Source: Pedobacter psychrotolerans
GTDB lineage: Bacteria; Bacteroidota; Bacteroidia; Sphingobacteriales; Sphingobacteriaceae
DNA: 47,868 bases
Assembly (NCBI RefSeq): GCF_004340665.1
Contig: NZ_SLWO01000013.1
Span: 1-47,868, forward strand
Direction of reading: 5' to 3'
Both the position numbers and the translations under genes were made by a program. How positions within the stretch are numbered: the stretch's first letter is position 1; each line of letters begins with the position of its first letter. Below are positions 8,572 through 17,858 of this stretch, piece by piece. A model generated the notes under the pieces. The model had not been told where the DNA came from and did no database searches. It saw nothing but the letters and a program-made list of their open reading frames with translations.

Positions 8572-10935
8572 TCATTTTTCTTTAATCACTCTGATGCTGT
8601 AAACCGGGCCAGCACTATTCTTTGCTTTTGGAGATAGTTTGACCGTTACCTTAGTTTTACCTTTGCTTAGTTCAAGCGGAATTTTATAGGAAATTTCATA
8701 GAAGCGACTTTCTTTATATCGGTTTAAATCTTCGGTTGCAATGTTTACGTTGTCGACCAAAATATCAAAGTTTCTTCCCCGGTTATCCATTCCCCAATAA
8801 GATGCGATAATGGTATTTTGTGCATTCGGATCTACTTTAACATCAAACTGAATGAAACCCTCTTCACCAGCCATACGCCACTTGCTGCCATGTTCTTCAC
8901 CCATTGATTCTTTAGCTGCCGTAAAATTGTGGTCACGTTCTGGTTGCATCTCACCAAATCTGAAAACATCTAGCGTTTTATCTTCTAGTTCTTTTTGTTT
9001 ACGTTTTTGTTCGTCGTAAATTTTCTGCTGCACTGCCCATTTTTCCGGGGTAAATACATCCCAATAAACACTATAAAACTGATTTTTAGTTTGATAGAAT
9101 GGAATCATGGTTACATCCTGTGGCTGTGCTATATTTTTTGTGTGGAATTTCAATTCGGACTGATCCACAACATTTAACCATTCCTTAGGATCTTTATTTG
9201 CACTTACAAATACCGGAACACCTTTAATCGGATCGGGTTCCGTAGTCCCCAAAACTCCGGCAAGCAATACAGGTCCAAAAAATACGGCCCTACGATCTGT
9301 ATTATCTGGCATGGCCTCAGTGTATAATTTTTCTGGCGTTACATAGCTGATCTTATCGTCGTTTTTCCATTTTCGGGTTATCACATAATATCCGGTTTGA
9401 TCAGGTGTAATTTTTTGTAGTTCACCATTCACGGCTATAGTTGTTTCCGTTGACCATTTGGGCTTTCTTACCCGAATAGAGAAGGTAGATGCTTTTGTTA
9501 ACTTGAGGGTGAGTGTGGTTTGGTCTCCCTGTGGTAAAGCTGTTTGTTGCGTTAAGGTTAGGCCTCTTTCTTTCCAGTTTAATACTGATGGAATGAAAAG
9601 GTTCACATATAAACTGCCATCGTCTCCTCTCGAATAAATACTTTCATTGTATTTTACATGATTTTCCATGCCCGTGCCTACGCAGCAGGTAAAGGTATTA
9701 AACTGATCACTGTATTCTTTTTTACCCCCCATGCGTAATGGAACAAAATAACACATCATGCCATCATCGTGATTTTGTGAGGCCAAGATGTGGTTATAAA
9801 GAGCTTTTTCATAATAATCAAATAATTCTGCTGATGGGTTTTCTGCAAAAAGGTGTCCCGTTAGTTTCAGCATGTTATAAGTATTACAGGTTTCCGTTGT
9901 ATTTTCTGTTAGCTTATCATTTAATTTATTGGGTTCGCTTAAATATTCATAATTGCTGTTCCCCCCGGTAGCATAAGAATGGTGGTAAACAATCGTTTTC
10001 CAGAAGAAATCTGCAATTGCCTGATCATTTTGATCACCCGTAATTTCATGCCTTCTAGCACTGGCGATAATTTTTGGGATTTGAGTATTGGAATGTTTTC
10101 CAGGTAAGATATCCTGTTGTTTAGCCAAAGGATCAAGAATGCGCTTATCATAAAATTTGTAAGATAAGTCCAGGTATTTTTTCTCACCAGTAATGGCATA
10201 AAGGTTAACCAATGTTTCGGCCATTCCGCCATATTCACAGAAAAGCATTTTTTGTAAAAGCTCATCATTCAGTTTGCTAATGATATTTTGGGTCCAATCT
10301 GCCAGATCAATGGAAGCGCTGAGGGCTTTTTTATTGCCTGTGTAAAAATAGGCATCTAAAAGCCCTGCCATAATTTTATGAACGGTATACCAAGGAGACC
10401 AGCCACCATTCAGATCAAAGCCACCCGTTTTGACATTCCCCTTCGCCAGTTCACCCCAAATTTTATCTTCGTTACCGAAAGCACCCAGATAACCACTTTT
10501 TCTTGCTTTCTGACAGGCTACAAGTTCATCAATAATATAATTTACTTTGGCTAAAACCGCCGGATCTTTTGTGGAAGCATATTGCATGGATATGGCCGAT
10601 AAATAATGTCCTAAGGAATGCCCTGCCAAACCATCACCTTCCCAGCCGCCATAAATTTTGCCTTTAGGCTCAAGCCCTGCATTTTTTCTGAAACCAGATA
10701 ACAGGCGATCCGGATCAATTACTGCCAGATAGCATTCATCAGCTAGCATAGCGGTTTTAAAAGTGCTTTCCAACAAACTTACCTGCGACAAATCAAAAGC
10801 ATATGCTTTAATTGGTGTGCTGTTTTTAACTTTTATACGGCTATCATTAAATTGTGGAAAGTAATTTTGTGCTTTGATATCTGCAACGCCTAAAAATGCT
10901 ACGATGAGCAAGCATTTGATAATAATCTTATTCAT
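8572..10935 (-). CDS. GH127/GH146 family beta-L-arabinofuranosidase (DUF1680)
   Basis: A secreted glycosidase of 787 residues that probably removes terminal beta-L-arabinofuranose from plant glycans. The signal peptide is MNKIIIKCLLIVAFLGVADIK with cleavage near KAQ. The alpha/alpha-barrel carries the family's zinc-thiolate active site: Glu348 and Cys350 in TTETCNTYN, and Cys417 and Cys418 in TFTCCVGTG. The family nucleophile is a zinc-bound Cys equivalent to Cys417. A DUF4986-like beta-sandwich follows (about residues 555-605), and the last 135 residues form a further beta domain (FRFGEMQPERDHN onward). The length and multidomain layout favour the Bacteroidota GH146-like branch over the shorter GH127 HypBA1 type, but I cannot separate them firmly. 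No SusCD pair is in the window. Confidence 0.92.
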   Translation of the reverse strand: MNKIIIKCLLIVAFLGVADIKAQNYFPQFNDSRIKVKNSTPIKAYAFDLSQVSLLESTFKTAMLADECYLAVIDPDRLLSGFRKNAGLEPKGKIYGGWEGDGLAGHSLGHYLSAISMQYASTKDPAVLAKVNYIIDELVACQKARKSGYLGAFGNEDKIWGELAKGNVKTGGFDLNGGWSPWYTVHKIMAGLLDAYFYTGNKKALSASIDLADWTQNIISKLNDELLQKMLFCEYGGMAETLVNLYAITGEKKYLDLSYKFYDKRILDPLAKQQDILPGKHSNTQIPKIIASARRHEITGDQNDQAIADFFWKTIVYHHSYATGGNSNYEYLSEPNKLNDKLTENTTETCNTYNMLKLTGHLFAENPSAELFDYYEKALYNHILASQNHDDGMMCYFVPLRMGGKKEYSDQFNTFTCCVGTGMENHVKYNESIYSRGDDGSLYVNLFIPSVLNWKERGLTLTQQTALPQGDQTTLTLKLTKASTFSIRVRKPKWSTETTIAVNGELQKITPDQTGYYVITRKWKNDDKISYVTPEKLYTEAMPDNTDRRAVFFGPVLLAGVLGTTEPDPIKGVPVFVSANKDPKEWLNVVDQSELKFHTKNIAQPQDVTMIPFYQTKNQFYSVYWDVFTPEKWAVQQKIYDEQKRKQKELEDKTLDVFRFGEMQPERDHNFTAAKESMGEEHGSKWRMAGEEGFIQFDVKVDPNAQNTIIASYWGMDNRGRNFDILVDNVNIATEDLNRYKESRFYEISYKIPLELSKGKTKVTVKLSPKAKNSAGPVYSIRVIKEK

Positions 10936-11201
10936 GATGGTGGAGGTTTTTATCTAATCAATAAAATTAAACAAAAGGTACTGCTTACAAATCACTATAA
11001 TTTGCCAGTATTGAGCATATTTTAACCCTATTTTAAAGATTTAAGTAATTTAAGGTGATTATGATACTACAGCAATTGCCATTAATTGTCTGATTCATCC
11101 CGTATTTTATCCGATTCTACTAAAAATTCCTGATTGATCAACACATTGGTCATCTTCGTGTAGCGTAAATATCAACCGCATAAACTGTTTAGTTTTTTAC
11201 G

Positions 11202-12875
11202 ATGAAAAATTCAATTATTATTTTTTTTCTCTTTGTTATTCTATATTCTCCTGCGGCATTTCCTCAGGTAAAAGCACCATCCTACACTTTAGCCGATACC
11301 CTTAGGGGAAGCCTGAATGCAGAAAGAACCTGGTGGGATGTACAACGGTATGAGCTTGCTTTCAAACCTGATTACGGTAATAAAAGCATATCGGGAGCCA
11401 ACGAAATTATTTATAAGGTAGTGCAACCCAATGATGGAAAAATCCGCATGCAAATTGATCTTCAGGAGCCACTGGTAATTGATAGCATCTGGTATAATAA
11501 ACAATCGAAGCTTAAATTTGAGCATGTAGGGAGTGTTTGGTATGCACATGTTCCTGGCCAGAAAATAAAAACGGTTAACCGTCTAAAGATCTTCTATCAT
11601 GGAAATGTACATCAGGCAAAACGTGCGCCCTGGGATGGAGGTTTCATTTTCACGACTGATTCTCTGTCGAGGCCATGGATGACTGTTGCCTGCCAGGGTT
11701 TAGGTGCATCAGTTTGGTATCCTAATAAAGACCATCAAAGTGACGAACCAGATTTAGGTGCTTCCTTGACGATGACCATTCCTGATACACTTGTGGGCAT
11801 CGGTAATGGCAGACTGGTTTTTAAAAAAAACAATCATGATGGTACGGTAACCTATAAATATAATGTGGTTAACCCCATCAGCAATTATTGCATCATTCCC
11901 TACATTGGTAAATATGTTAATTTCAAGGAGCAGTATGCAGGTGAAAAAGGAAAACTTGATTTAAATTACTGGGTATTGGATTATAACTTGAACAAAGCCA
12001 GAAATTATATGCCAGACCAGGTTCATAAAATGATGAAAAGCTTTGAACATTGGTTTGGTCCTTATCCGTTCTATGAAGATGGCTATCAGCTCATCGATGC
12101 CTCACATACCGGGATGGAACATCAGTCAGCAGTTTCTTATGGCAATAAATATAAGTTTGGTTATTTAGGCCGGGATATGTCTGGCAATGGCTGGGGGCTA
12201 AAGTGGGATTTTATCATCATTCACGAAAGCGGCCATGAATGGTTCGGCAATAACATTACTACCAAAGATCTTGCGGATATGTGGGTACATGAAGGATTCA
12301 CCAATTATAGCGAAACCCTGTTTGTAGATTATAATTTTGGAACTAATGCTGGCAATGAATATAATTATGGCATCAGAAAGGGTATTCGAAATGATCAGCC
12401 GATTATTCCGCCTTATGGTGTGAATGCTCAAGGTAGCGGAGATATGTACCCCAAAGGCGGCAATATGCTGCATTCCATCAGGCATAGTTTAGATAATGAT
12501 GAACTTTTCAGATCAATCTTAAGAGGGTTGAATAAAGTCTTCTATCACCAAACGGTAACAAGCGCTCAGGTAGAAGCTTATATTTCCAAGCAAGCTGGTT
12601 ATTCTTATTCAAAAGTTTTTGATCAGTATTTAAGAACTACGCAAGTACCTGTATTCGAATACTACATCAAAAACAATGAAGTATTTTATCGTTACACCAA
12701 CTGTGTTGATGGATTTAATTTGCCGCTAATCCTTAAAAAAGACGGTGTTAAAACTTTAAAAATTATTCCAACACCAACCTGGGCGCACAGTAAGTTATTA
12801 CAAGGGGAAGAATCTTTGCTTGAAAAAACAGCGATTGAATTCATGTATTATTTACAGGTTAAAGCTGGCAGTTAG
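11202..12875 (+). CDS. M1 family (gluzincin) metallopeptidase, exported
   Basis: A secreted M1-type aminopeptidase-like protein of 557 residues. After a signal peptide (MKNSIIIFFLFVILYSPAAF, then PQ) comes the N-terminal beta-sandwich, then the catalytic gluzincin domain. The zinc site is complete: His341, Glu342 and His345 in HESGHEW, with Glu364 in WVHEGFTNY 18 residues after the second His. The substrate-binding exopeptidase motif, usually GxMEN, appears as GMEHQ (near 12112-12126). The Asn-to-His and Asn-to-Gln changes could alter N-terminus recognition. The C-terminal helical domain of large M1 enzymes is missing, as in other compact Bacteroidota members. It is divergent from the arabinofuranosidase gene. 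The specificity is unknown. Confidence 0.92.
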   Translation: MKNSIIIFFLFVILYSPAAFPQVKAPSYTLADTLRGSLNAERTWWDVQRYELAFKPDYGNKSISGANEIIYKVVQPNDGKIRMQIDLQEPLVIDSIWYNKQSKLKFEHVGSVWYAHVPGQKIKTVNRLKIFYHGNVHQAKRAPWDGGFIFTTDSLSRPWMTVACQGLGASVWYPNKDHQSDEPDLGASLTMTIPDTLVGIGNGRLVFKKNNHDGTVTYKYNVVNPISNYCIIPYIGKYVNFKEQYAGEKGKLDLNYWVLDYNLNKARNYMPDQVHKMMKSFEHWFGPYPFYEDGYQLIDASHTGMEHQSAVSYGNKYKFGYLGRDMSGNGWGLKWDFIIIHESGHEWFGNNITTKDLADMWVHEGFTNYSETLFVDYNFGTNAGNEYNYGIRKGIRNDQPIIPPYGVNAQGSGDMYPKGGNMLHSIRHSLDNDELFRSILRGLNKVFYHQTVTSAQVEAYISKQAGYSYSKVFDQYLRTTQVPVFEYYIKNNEVFYRYTNCVDGFNLPLILKKDGVKTLKIIPTPTWAHSKLLQGEESLLEKTAIEFMYYLQVKAGS

Positions 12876-12921
12876 ATTTTAACCTAAATAGGTCTATTTA
12901 TAGTTGGTATCGGTTAAAATC
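12875..12921. promoter_or_regulatory. nested inverted repeat upstream of the hydroxyproline operon
   Basis: The outer arms are a perfect 10-bp inverted repeat, GATTTTAACC (12875-12884) and GGTTAAAATC (12912-12921). Between them is a 16-bp palindrome, TAAATAG-GT-CTATTTA (12885-12900). The left arm begins on the last base of the M1 peptidase stop codon, about 200 bases before the deaminase start. The 13-mer GATTTTAACCTAA recurs upstream of the AraC gene, and an 11-base part of it lies inverted before the DPP-IV gene. No T-tract follows, so an operator is more likely than a terminator. Confidence 0.45.
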
Positions 12922-13073
12922 CAATAATTGTAGCCTGAAGCTATGGCGTAACTTTGGATATAAGATGAAGATTGTAATAGAAAAACATCCTGCAGGCTCT
13001 ATAGCTTATGGAACATCTCATTGGGCAATCTTAGTAATTTTTTGAAAAATATATTTATAAAATTAATAGTAAA

Positions 13074-13991
13074 ATGGCAATAAAATGGACAGGGGTTTTC
13101 CCGGCTGTAACCACAAAATTTACAGCAAATGATGAATTAGACTTTGCAGCTTTTGATTTAAACGTCGAAGCCCAACTGGAAGCAGGTGCAAAGGGTATTA
13201 TTCTTGGCGGATCACTTGGTGAAGCCAGCGTATTAACAGATGAAGAGAAATTCGGATTATTATCGCACACTTTAGAAGTGGTGAACGGCCGTGTGCCTGT
13301 TTTACTAAACATATCAGAATCTACTACAAAAAAAGGAATTGAAGTAGCTAAAAAGGCAGAATCTCTTGGTGCGCAAGGATTAATGTTATTGCCTCCGATG
13401 CGTTATTATGCATCACCAGATGAAACACTGGCGTTTTTTGGCGCTATTGCTGAATCAACTTCATTACCGATTATGATTTACAACAATCCTGTTGATTATA
13501 AAATTGAAGTAACACTGGATATGTTTGAGGTGTTGACAAAATATCCAAATGTACAGGCCATTAAAGAATCTACCAGAGATGTTTCTAACGTAACGAGATT
13601 AATTAATCGCTTTGGCGATCGTTTCAAAATCTTCACTGGTGTAGATCCATTAGCGATGGAGAGTATTGTAATGGGTGCCGATGGATGGGTGGCTGGTTTA
13701 GTTGATGCCTTTCCAAGAGAAACCGTTGCGATTTTCAATTTGATTAAAGAAAACCGCATTGCTGAAGCCTTAACGATTTACCGTTGGTTTTTGCCTGTGT
13801 TAGAATTGGATATTCATCCAAAACTTGTTCAGTATATTAAACTTGCTGAAGTGGCTACGGGCTTAGGAACTGAAGCTGTGAGAGCGCCACGTTTAGCCCT
13901 TGAAGGTGCAGAAAGAGAAAAAGTATTAAAAATTATTAACGACGCACTAGCTGTTCGTCCAGAATTACCTTCAGGAAGCTGGGGTAAATAA
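13074..13991 (+). CDS. DapA-family aldolase/deaminase, probable 1-pyrroline-4-hydroxy-2-carboxylate deaminase
   Basis: A 305-residue TIM-barrel enzyme of the dihydrodipicolinate synthase (DapA) superfamily. The Schiff-base lysine is Lys164 in QAIKEST, the catalytic Tyr is Tyr136 in IMIYNNP, and the keto-acid-binding loop is GGSLGEAS (residues 45-52). True DapA enzymes make lysine precursors, but this one heads a four-gene operon with a 2,5-dioxovalerate dehydrogenase, a 4-hydroxyproline epimerase and a D-amino-acid dehydrogenase. That context assigns it as the deaminase (EC 3.5.4.22) that converts 1-pyrroline-4-hydroxy-2-carboxylate to 2-oxoglutarate semialdehyde. It starts after a 198-base gap carrying a nested inverted repeat, and the next gene follows after 12 bases. 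The family is certain; the substrate rests on context. Confidence 0.87.
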   Translation: MAIKWTGVFPAVTTKFTANDELDFAAFDLNVEAQLEAGAKGIILGGSLGEASVLTDEEKFGLLSHTLEVVNGRVPVLLNISESTTKKGIEVAKKAESLGAQGLMLLPPMRYYASPDETLAFFGAIAESTSLPIMIYNNPVDYKIEVTLDMFEVLTKYPNVQAIKESTRDVSNVTRLINRFGDRFKIFTGVDPLAMESIVMGADGWVAGLVDAFPRETVAIFNLIKENRIAEALTIYRWFLPVLELDIHPKLVQYIKLAEVATGLGTEAVRAPRLALEGAEREKVLKIINDALAVRPELPSGSWGK

Positions 13992-14003
13992 CATCAACCA
14001 AAT

Positions 14004-15587
14004 ATGAACGGAAAAAATATAGTGGCCAGTGCTTATAAAGAAGCCGTTGAACTTAACCTTAAAGCAGTAAATCCGGCAACGGGTTTATTGCTGGAGGGTG
14101 AATTTTGTAAGGCAAGTGAACAGGAAATCAATGAGGCTTTAGTTTCGGCTACCGAATCATTTGAAATCTATAGAAATATCCATAAAGATAAAAAAGCCGC
14201 ATTTTTAAATGCCATTGCTGATGAAATCGCTGCCATTGGAGAAGATTTAGTGACTCGTGCATCAGCCGAGAGCGGTTTGCCATTACCAAGATTACAAGGT
14301 GAATTGGGCAGAACAACTGGTCAATTGAGGCTTTTTGCCAATCTGGTAGCAGAAGGTTCATGGGTTGATGCCATTATTGATACCGCTTTACCAGAAAGAC
14401 AACCTTTACCAAGATCAGATATTCGCCGGATGCTAATTCCTATGGGTCCGGTGGTGGTATTTGGTGCCAGTAATTTTCCTTTAGCTTTTTCAGTGGCGGG
14501 TGGCGATACGGCTTCGGCCTTAGCTGCTGGTTGCCCTGTTATAGTTAAAGCACACCCTGCACATTATGGTGCCAGTGCATTAGTAGGTGAGGCCATTATT
14601 AAAGCAGTTGAAAAAACAGGTATGCCTAAAGGTGTATTTTCTTTGCTTTATGATGATGGCTATCAAGTAGGTACCGCTTTGGTATTACATCCGCTTACAA
14701 AGGCAGTAACATTTACAGGCTCTTACCATGGCGGGATGGCGCTGATTAATCTGGCGCAACAACGGGCACAACCTATTCCGGTATTTGCTGAAATGGGAAG
14801 TATTAACCCTGTTATATTTCTGCCAGAGGCTATAGAAAATCAGGCTGAAGAACTCGCTAAAAAATATGCGGCCTCTATTACTTTGGGTGCAGGACAGTTT
14901 TGTACTAATCCAGGTTTAATGTTGGCCATCGCATCGCCAGATCTTGAAAAATTTAAGCAAGCCATAGCCACTGCAATTTCGCTGGTTCCATCTGCAACCA
15001 TGCTCACCGAAGGAATTGCAAAAAATTATACTAAACTTTCAGGTAACATCATCGCTGAAAATGGCATTGAACTACTTGCAGTTTCTGAGGTAAAAAACAC
15101 AGCGTTACAAAATCAGTCTGAAGCTAAAGTAGCGCAGGTAGATGCTGTAAGTTTCATTAAAAATCCAAAATTACAGGAAGAAATCTTCGGTCCGTATTCA
15201 CTTTTAGTGGTAGCTAAGGATAAGCAGGAGTTGGAGGAAGTAATCGCGGTATTGCAAGGTCAGTTAACGGTAACGATTATGGCTGATAAAAATGAACTTA
15301 GTCAATATCAGTCCCTCATTCATAAATTAACAGATAAAACTGGTCGTATTATTCTTAATGGCGTACCCACTGGTGTAGAAGTTTGTGCAGCCATGCAACA
15401 TGGTGGGCCATTTCCGGCAACAAACGACAGCCGGTTTACCTCAGTAGGTTCTACTGCAATTTATCGTTTTGTAAGACCGCTTGCCTATCAGGATTGGGAC
15501 CAAGATCTTTTGCCAGATGAGCTGAAAGATGGTAATCCTTTGGGTATTTTTAGAATGGTAGACCAGCAATTTACGAAAGACATATGA
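14004..15587 (+). CDS. 2,5-dioxovalerate (2-oxoglutarate semialdehyde) dehydrogenase
   Basis: An aldehyde dehydrogenase of 527 residues, expected to oxidise 2-oxoglutarate semialdehyde to 2-oxoglutarate (EC 1.2.1.26) with NADP+ or NAD+. The catalytic thiol is Cys300 in GAGQFCTNPG and the general base is Glu263 in FAEMGSINP. The cofactor/substrate motif VFGASNFPLAFSVAGGD (about residues 152-168) and the AHPAH segment are typical of this ALDH branch rather than of classical ALDHs. Its stop overlaps the next start by 4 bases (ATGA), showing translational coupling to the epimerase. As the last step of trans-4-hydroxyproline catabolism it delivers carbon to the TCA cycle. Confidence 0.93.
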   Translation: MNGKNIVASAYKEAVELNLKAVNPATGLLLEGEFCKASEQEINEALVSATESFEIYRNIHKDKKAAFLNAIADEIAAIGEDLVTRASAESGLPLPRLQGELGRTTGQLRLFANLVAEGSWVDAIIDTALPERQPLPRSDIRRMLIPMGPVVVFGASNFPLAFSVAGGDTASALAAGCPVIVKAHPAHYGASALVGEAIIKAVEKTGMPKGVFSLLYDDGYQVGTALVLHPLTKAVTFTGSYHGGMALINLAQQRAQPIPVFAEMGSINPVIFLPEAIENQAEELAKKYAASITLGAGQFCTNPGLMLAIASPDLEKFKQAIATAISLVPSATMLTEGIAKNYTKLSGNIIAENGIELLAVSEVKNTALQNQSEAKVAQVDAVSFIKNPKLQEEIFGPYSLLVVAKDKQELEEVIAVLQGQLTVTIMADKNELSQYQSLIHKLTDKTGRIILNGVPTGVEVCAAMQHGGPFPATNDSRFTSVGSTAIYRFVRPLAYQDWDQDLLPDELKDGNPLGIFRMVDQQFTKDI

Positions 15588-16585
15588 GTAAAACCTTTTT
15601 TTGTGTAGACGCACATACTTGTGGAAATCCGGTAAGGTTAGTGGCAGGCGGCGGACCACAGCTGGTGGGCGCCAATATGAGTGAAAAACGGCAGCACTTT
15701 TTAAGGGAGTTTGATTGGATCAGAACAGGGTTGATGTTCGAGCCCCGCGGTCATGATATGATGTCGGGCAGTATCCTTTATCCACCTCATGATCCTCAAA
15801 ATGATGTGGCTGTTCTCTTCATCGAAACCAGTGGTTGCCTGCCCATGTGTGGCCATGGAACCATTGGTACCATTACGATTGCGATTGAAGAAGGCCTGAT
15901 TCAGCCGAAAATACCAGGTGTAATCAGAATGGAAGCACCAGCAGGTTTAGTCCAGATTGAATACAAGCAAGAAGGAAAAAAAGTAAAATCTGTTAAGTTA
16001 AAAAACGTAGCATCTTATCTGGCAGCTGAAAATTTAGAAATTGAATGTCCGGATTTAGGAACACTTACTTTTGATGTTGCTTACGGTGGTAATTTCTATG
16101 CGATTGTTGATCCACAAGCCAATTTTCCAGGTTTAGAAAATTATACAGCATCGCAACTGATTACCTGGAGTCAGACGATCAGAAAGCGCATCAATGAGAA
16201 ATATACATTTGTTCATCCGCAAGATTCGACTATTAACGGCTGTAGCCACGTGTTATGGACAGGAACGACTTTAGATCCAACTTCGACCGCCAGAAATGCA
16301 GTTTTTTATGGTGATAAAGCCATCGATCGTTCACCTTGTGGTACAGGCACATCTGCCCGCATGGCACAATGGTATGCAAAAGGAAAACTCAAAAAAGGAG
16401 AAGATTTTATCCATGAAAGTTTTATCGGCAGCAAGTTTACCGGAAGGGTAGAAGAAGAAATTGAATTGGCAGGCTTTAAAGCCATTATTCCAAGTGTAGA
16501 AGGTTGGGCAAAGGTTTTTGGCTATAATACGATAAAGATTGATGCAGAGGATGATCCTTATGCATATGGTTTTCAGGTAATTTAG
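15584..16585 (+). CDS. 4-hydroxyproline 2-epimerase (proline racemase family)
   Basis: A cofactor-independent epimerase of 333 residues that should interconvert trans-4-hydroxy-L-proline and cis-4-hydroxy-D-proline (EC 5.1.1.8). Both catalytic thiols are present: Cys89 in PMCGHGTIG and Cys252 in SPCGTGTSA. That pair excludes the related trans-3-hydroxyproline dehydratases, which replace one Cys by Thr. The length equals the family norm. Its start lies inside the stop of the dehydrogenase gene (ATGA). The neighbouring enzymes of the same pathway favour hydroxyproline over proline as substrate. Confidence 0.93.
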   Translation: MSKTFFCVDAHTCGNPVRLVAGGGPQLVGANMSEKRQHFLREFDWIRTGLMFEPRGHDMMSGSILYPPHDPQNDVAVLFIETSGCLPMCGHGTIGTITIAIEEGLIQPKIPGVIRMEAPAGLVQIEYKQEGKKVKSVKLKNVASYLAAENLEIECPDLGTLTFDVAYGGNFYAIVDPQANFPGLENYTASQLITWSQTIRKRINEKYTFVHPQDSTINGCSHVLWTGTTLDPTSTARNAVFYGDKAIDRSPCGTGTSARMAQWYAKGKLKKGEDFIHESFIGSKFTGRVEEEIELAGFKAIIPSVEGWAKVFGYNTIKIDAEDDPYAYGFQVI

Positions 16586-16616
16586 TGGGTGATTTTTATA
16601 GGATTAGGAAAATACA

Positions 16617-17858
16617 ATGTCGAAAGTATTAATTATAGGAGGAGGAATTGTTGGACTTACGTCGGCATATTATCTTCAAAAAAAAGGATTTGAAGTAACC
16701 GTTCTGGATAAAGGCGATTTAAGCGATAATTGCTCATTTGGAAACGCAGGTATGATTGTACCCAGTCATTTTATTCCATTGGCTGCGCCTGGAATGTTGA
16801 GTAAGGGGATCCGCTGGATGTTTAATAGTAAAAGTCCGTTTTATGTTCGTCCATCTTTAAATCCAAGCCTTATTGGCTGGGGGCTGAAGTTTATGAAGCA
16901 TGCTACAGAAAAGCATGTCACTCAATCTGCAGAACCCCTTCGTGATTTATCATTACTGAGCAAAAAACTTTACGAAGATTTATCAAAAGAACCTGGTTTC
17001 AATTTTGAACTCACCAATAATGGCATTTTAGCTTTCTACAAAACTGAACAAGCTGGTGAAGAAGAAGCGCATCTGGCTGATAAGGCCAAAGCTCTAGGAT
17101 TGGATATGGCCGTTTTAAGTGCAACAGAGTGCAAGGCACTGCAACCAAATTTAAATCTTGATGTACTCGGCGCTGTGCATTACCGATGCGATGCACACCT
17201 TTATCCTGGCAAACTGATGAGTGCACTGCTCACCTATCTTAAAGCGAATGGCGTTTCCATTGTGAGCGGCAAGGAAGTTGATAAAATTGAATCTGACGGG
17301 AAAAATATCACAAAGGTTTTTACGGGTGATCAGGCTTGGGAGGCCGATCAATATGTGATTGCAACAGGATCATGGTCTCCTGCTGTAGCAAAAATGGCCG
17401 ATTTAAGAATTTCGTTAATGCCTGGTAAAGGTTATTCTTTTATGGAGCCAGAACCGCAAAACCGCTTAACTATTCCGGCTTTACTTTGCGAAGCGAGGGT
17501 AGCCATTACGCCAATGAATGGTAGTATTCGTTATGGTGGAACAATGGAGCTGGACAAGATTAATACCAATATAAATATGCAGCGGGTTAAAGGAATTGTA
17601 GAATCTGTGCCTAAATATTTTCCTGATTTGAATCCTTCGCTTCCGAATGAAAAAGAGATCTGGTATGGATTCAGGCCATCATCACCTGATGGATTACCTT
17701 ATATTGGACGTAGTGACCAAAGAAAAAATCTCATTATTGCTACTGGGCACGGGATGATGGGCCTAAGCCTTGGCCCCGCCACGGGTTTACTGGTTAGTCA
17801 GATTATTGCTGAAGAAAAACTGGAAATGGCGGTGGAATCATTTTCCGCTAATAGATAA
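16617..17858 (+). CDS. FAD-dependent D-hydroxyproline / D-amino-acid dehydrogenase (DadA-like)
   Basis: A flavoprotein of 413 residues of the DadA/glycine-oxidase type. The N-terminal dinucleotide-binding motif is GGGIVG (residues 8-13), and the C-terminal FAD-contacting segment GHGMMGLSLGPATG (near residues 380-395) is typical of DAO-fold dehydrogenases. In this operon it should oxidise cis-4-hydroxy-D-proline, the epimerase product, to 1-pyrroline-4-hydroxy-2-carboxylate, which the first gene of the operon deaminates. It starts 31 bases after the epimerase and ends the operon. A single-subunit enzyme of this type probably passes electrons to the respiratory chain; that is inferred from the family. 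A D-alanine or D-proline dehydrogenase would look similar. Confidence 0.88.
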   Translation: MSKVLIIGGGIVGLTSAYYLQKKGFEVTVLDKGDLSDNCSFGNAGMIVPSHFIPLAAPGMLSKGIRWMFNSKSPFYVRPSLNPSLIGWGLKFMKHATEKHVTQSAEPLRDLSLLSKKLYEDLSKEPGFNFELTNNGILAFYKTEQAGEEEAHLADKAKALGLDMAVLSATECKALQPNLNLDVLGAVHYRCDAHLYPGKLMSALLTYLKANGVSIVSGKEVDKIESDGKNITKVFTGDQAWEADQYVIATGSWSPAVAKMADLRISLMPGKGYSFMEPEPQNRLTIPALLCEARVAITPMNGSIRYGGTMELDKINTNINMQRVKGIVESVPKYFPDLNPSLPNEKEIWYGFRPSSPDGLPYIGRSDQRKNLIIATGHGMMGLSLGPATGLLVSQIIAEEKLEMAVESFSANR

